Assembly: GCA_900557405.1 (NCBI GenBank) | Contig: USSF01000001.1 | Location: 15,428 to 79,427, forward strand | Reading direction: 5' to 3' | Length of the DNA: 64,000 nucleotides | Origin: an uncultured Prevotella sp. | Lineage (GTDB): Bacteria > Bacteroidota > Bacteroidia > Bacteroidales > Bacteroidaceae | In this document: positions 61,286-64,000 of the stretch, piece after piece | Layout: each line of letters starts with the position of its first letter | How positions within the stretch are numbered: position 1 is the first letter of the stretch | Translations under genes and position numbers: made by a program | Notes under the pieces: generated by a model | Told to the model about the DNA's origin: nothing | Seen by the model: the letters and a program-made list of their open reading frames with translations, nothing else | Database searches by the model: none

Positions 61286-63685
61286 TTAATTTAAAATATT
61301 AAGCAGTCCGCCGATACCTTTCTTTATAGCCTCAGAAGTCTTCTTTTTCTTTCCGGATTTGTTTGACTTGCCCGACAAGGCATCTTTTATCTTGGCCGAA
61401 GTTTTCTTCAACACCTCTGTTTTCTCCTTGGCACGGTATCCCTTGCCGCTCTTTGAGCGTATAGGGTGTACCACTTCCGCATCGATGTAGCAGCGTTCGC
61501 CGGTAATAGGTTCCGTGGTAGGCATCCATTTATTCAGTCCCATCTTTGGGCGGAACACCCACATGCGGTCGCAGTTTCCGAATGTGGAATTGCCGGTGTA
61601 GTGGTTGCGCTCACCTTTCGGATTGAGGAAATTGTCCAGTTCACCTATAGCCACCACCTGAACCCATCCTGTGCGGTGTGCCCATGTGGCGCGCTCTGCC
61701 GTGGCGAGAGCCAGTTCGATAGTGCACTTTGCGTTCGGTGCAAGTGTAGTTGCAGTGGCCGGGTCGATTATCTCCAGAGCGTTGGTAAATGCCATAGCCT
61801 CTTTTGCCCACGGCTGAATCTGTGTCTGGTCGGTGTATTTGGACAGATGCGACTCATAGGTAGAGTATTCCAAATCGGAGTGCTGTTCGATGTAGCGCAT
61901 CGCGCGATAAATATATGCAGCCATCTCCTGTCGCGACACGATGCCTGTCTTCGGCAGGGCAGCGTCGTTAAGTCCTATAGCGTCATCGGCTGCCTCCTTG
62001 CCGGTCATCTCCTTTACGAGCAGACGTGCTATCGAGGCGAGTTGCCGGCGGTTCACGCCCAGCGTGTAGTCGTTGCCCAACAGGTTGTCATCCACGAGGT
62101 GGTCGCACAGTGCACGGTTCACGCCGTCTTGCGCCCATTTGCTCATCTTAGCCTTCGACTTCAGCGGCAGCACAAATGTCTCGTCGCTCGGGTTGGTAGT
62201 GCTGAGCAGCATCTGTGCTTCCTGCGATTTCAAGCTCTGCAACATTCCGACCTTGTATTGTTCATAGGAGCCATCAATACCCATTGTCTTCTGGTCGTAT
62301 TGTGTGAGATGCTTCATCCAGTAGCTGTGTGAAATGCCGCAGTATATACAACTCTTCCAGTAGAGGTGTTCGCCGGCGGCGTTCACGCCGATATACGCCT
62401 GGTCATTGGCTATTTCCTCCCTGATGTCATGTGTAATTCTTTCATGTTTGTCGTAGAAGGTATGTGCCTTGTTGCGCTCGCATTTGCCGCAAACGGCACA
62501 CGAATAGTAGTATGTCAGCAACCGCTTGCAGTTGGAATACTGGCACACGCGGTCGGCTGTCTTAAACTCTGCCGTAAACCTGTGCTGCTTGCACTGGAGT
62601 GGTTTGGTTGCACTCTTGCCTGCCCTCTGTGCAGCATACACGTCGCCCGTGTAGGTTCTTATGGAGTATACTGGAGCCTTGGGGATTGTCTTCAGGCGTT
62701 CGAGCACGGCAGTGGCTTGCGACTCTGGTATATAGAGCGTGCCGAGTCCGGAGTAGAGCTTTGAGCTCTGGTGATCGAATTCGCGTGCATAGTCAAAGAG
62801 TGGGTCGGTCATGGTCACGTCAAGGTCTTTCACATATTTTGCCGCATCTACCTTGTTGCTCAGCCACACTTCTTTTAGATTAAACACAGTGGAGTAAAGA
62901 TCGCCTATTTCTTCGGTCAGTGGCGACACCGTAAGTCCTTTCGGCATATTATGGTTTGATGCGTCTATGATGGCTTTTGATAGGAACAGGCTCTGGTGTC
63001 TGTCGTATTTCTGTCCGCTTGAGGTTACCAGAGGCAGTCCTATGTCATCGTAGTCGTATTTCACTTCGTTTACGACATATACATCCCGGAAGTGTTTTGC
63101 CGGATACAGTTCGTCGGCCTCCTTCCATGATATGTATGGTAGTGTGGAGCGCAGGTCTTTTATTGTATGGGCGTAGTCAAAGTCCTCAAGTTCTTTCTTT
63201 TGCGGACCTGCCTTGCCGCCGGGCACAGTGAACGCCACTTCTAAATTCGGGAAGTATGGCGCACTTTGAAGCACATTCGCAGGTTTGCCGTTTACGGTTA
63301 CCTTTAAGTGATTGCCGTCGATAATATATTCACCGTCCACCATTATGTAGTCGGTGATGTATTTGCTGTTCGGGTCGATCATTATACTCATGGTGGCTAT
63401 ATATGGGAATCCTGCCTGGAAGAACGGATATCCGTCTTTGTCGTCACCGAACTCGCCGTCCCATGATATGCCGGAGAGTTTTATCACTCCGCTCTTGAAC
63501 AAATCGCCATAGGCTGTCTTCGCAGCTTGCAGGACAAGTTGCTCGCCTTTCTCAACCGACATATTGGCTGTCGGCATTTCCATGGTGATGTTTATCGACT
63601 TGATTTTTTGTTTTGCACCGTCGGCACGTGATGCTATTGGCAACATGCCGAGTAAGAGTACGAGGAATAAGAAAATCCTTTTCAT
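61286..63685 (-). CDS. Large secreted protein with S-layer-homology-like modules and a Cys cluster
   Basis: Exported protein of 799 residues with signal peptide MKRIFLFLVLLLGMLPIASRA. The frame is open for 17 more codons, but this start fits best. Residues 20-340 are unrecognised and beta-rich. A cysteine-rich zone (about 360-450) has CKQHRF, CQYSNCKRLL, CAVCGKCERNKAHTF and CIYCGISH, suggesting metal binding. Residues about 510-670 contain segments like S-layer homology repeats (WAQDGVNRALCDHLV, IQPWAKEAMAFTNALEI, each followed by an LARLL/LATAERA-type helix). A 50-residue Lys-rich tail ends it. SLH modules are typical of Gram-positive walls and rare in Bacteroidota. No T9SS tail is seen. Function unknown. 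Confidence 0.75.
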   Translation of the reverse strand: MKRIFLFLVLLLGMLPIASRADGAKQKIKSINITMEMPTANMSVEKGEQLVLQAAKTAYGDLFKSGVIKLSGISWDGEFGDDKDGYPFFQAGFPYIATMSIMIDPNSKYITDYIMVDGEYIIDGNHLKVTVNGKPANVLQSAPYFPNLEVAFTVPGGKAGPQKKELEDFDYAHTIKDLRSTLPYISWKEADELYPAKHFRDVYVVNEVKYDYDDIGLPLVTSSGQKYDRHQSLFLSKAIIDASNHNMPKGLTVSPLTEEIGDLYSTVFNLKEVWLSNKVDAAKYVKDLDVTMTDPLFDYAREFDHQSSKLYSGLGTLYIPESQATAVLERLKTIPKAPVYSIRTYTGDVYAAQRAGKSATKPLQCKQHRFTAEFKTADRVCQYSNCKRLLTYYYSCAVCGKCERNKAHTFYDKHERITHDIREEIANDQAYIGVNAAGEHLYWKSCIYCGISHSYWMKHLTQYDQKTMGIDGSYEQYKVGMLQSLKSQEAQMLLSTTNPSDETFVLPLKSKAKMSKWAQDGVNRALCDHLVDDNLLGNDYTLGVNRRQLASIARLLVKEMTGKEAADDAIGLNDAALPKTGIVSRQEMAAYIYRAMRYIEQHSDLEYSTYESHLSKYTDQTQIQPWAKEAMAFTNALEIIDPATATTLAPNAKCTIELALATAERATWAHRTGWVQVVAIGELDNFLNPKGERNHYTGNSTFGNCDRMWVFRPKMGLNKWMPTTEPITGERCYIDAEVVHPIRSKSGKGYRAKEKTEVLKKTSAKIKDALSGKSNKSGKKKKTSEAIKKGIGGLLNILN

Positions 63686-63840
63686 GTTGTTACGGGTTTG
63701 TGAATGGTTTCTGATATAACAGGTCGGCAGTAACACTCCCTGCTAATAATATCCAATTATATTACAAATTTATATATAAAAAATAGAAGGGCATCGGCAA
63801 ACGCCGCATTTAATAAAATTTAACTCCGTTTTCTTTTAAC

Positions 63841-63876
63841 GTAACTACTCATGCCCTAGGGGTGCTGAGTAGTTAC
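63841..63876. repeat. Hairpin with GTAACTACTCA/TGAGTAGTTAC arms
   Basis: An 11-bp perfect inverted repeat (63841-63851 with 63866-63876) encloses a second GCCC/GGGG stem around TAG. It is not followed by a T-run on either strand and no gene end is adjacent, so it is a structured intergenic element rather than an evident terminator. Confidence 0.7.
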
Positions 63877-63980
63877 ATCGGACCAAAAGCCCGTTAAATA
63901 TACACAAAATCGGCTCAAATAAACCCGATTATTGGCAAAAAATTATCGAGCTGTACGGTTGAAAAAGTTTTTTTTGTTTT

Positions 63981-64000
63981 TTACCCTCACACCCTCACTT
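63981..64000. repeat. Start of a third GTGAGGG-type element, cut by the window end
   Basis: The first 18 bases, TTACCCTCACACCCTCAC, equal the terminal 18-bp repeat of copies 1 and 2. As in copy 1 it follows a poly-T run. The core would lie outside the window. Confidence 0.7.

Larger units (their letters stand above)
63686..64000. other. Region upstream of the SLH-like gene
   Basis: No gene is seen. A minus-strand -7-like box (TAAATTTG at 63772-63765) could drive the SLH-like gene. A strong hairpin lies at 63841-63876 and the GTGAGGG-type repeat begins at 63981. Much of the rest is A+T-rich. Confidence 0.5.

Overview
The window comes from a Bacteroidota chromosome, most likely a Prevotellaceae member (Prevotella sensu lato). 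The evidence is a complete sprA/sov gene (2539 codons) of the type IX secretion system (T9SS) next to ruvA, several secreted proteins with T9SS-type C-terminal sorting tails, a C10 (streptopain/interpain) protease, and promoters of the Bacteroidota type (TTTG, about 19 bp, TAnnTTTG). Shine-Dalgarno sites are largely absent. I see no rRNA, tRNA, CRISPR array, insertion sequence, prophage or integrase. The species is inferred from gene content only.

Layout. 1-9.1 kb: a YeiH-type transporter, a long repeat-bearing gap, then an RND efflux operon (lipoprotein adaptor, inner-membrane pump, outer-membrane factor) that runs into an unusual LpxA paralogue. 9.4-17.8 kb: metY (minus), a FabK-like flavoprotein, then an operon of a small Imm51-like protein, dxs, trkA and trkH, followed by a small lipoprotein. 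17.98-21.6 kb (minus): etfB-etfA-acyl-CoA dehydrogenase. 21.8-25.8 kb: two divergent paralogous T9SS cargo genes whose promoters and first codons form a perfect 107-bp inverted repeat. 26-37 kb (minus): recA, a PafA-like phosphatase, sprA and ruvA. 37.5-51.2 kb: a secreted-protein district with a 720-aa cargo protein, the C10 protease, pectate lyase, a GltD-like oxidoreductase, GH28 polygalacturonase, a protein with three 198-residue repeats, and CE8 pectinesterase. 51.2-57.7 kb (minus): rel/spoT, an mltD-like transglycosylase, a DUF5683 protein, parB and parA. 57.8-61.1 kb (plus): surE, lpxB, a cyclophilin and a Fur-family regulator. 61.3-63.7 kb (minus): a large secreted protein with S-layer-homology-like modules and a cysteine cluster.

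How it fits together. SprA is the outer-membrane translocon of the T9SS, and at least six proteins in the window carry the short beta-rich tail expected of its cargo. Pectate lyase, polygalacturonase and pectinesterase together would de-esterify and cut homogalacturonan, but only the lyase shows a T9SS tail, so the steps may be split between the cell surface and the periplasm. LpxB and the LpxA paralogue concern lipid A or related acylated sugars; Dxs feeds isoprenoids; Etf and the acyl-CoA dehydrogenase handle acyl-CoA oxidation or reduction; ParAB handles chromosome partition.

The least explained content is between genes. It includes a dispersed palindromic GTGAGGG element (two full copies 16 kb apart that agree at 65 of 66 positions, and a third starting at the window end), a perfect inverted repeat joining two paralogous promoters, and many short tandem arrays (7, 8, 9, 20, 21, 22 and 24 bp periods). 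One 9-bp-period array occurs both in intergenic DNA and inside a coding region.
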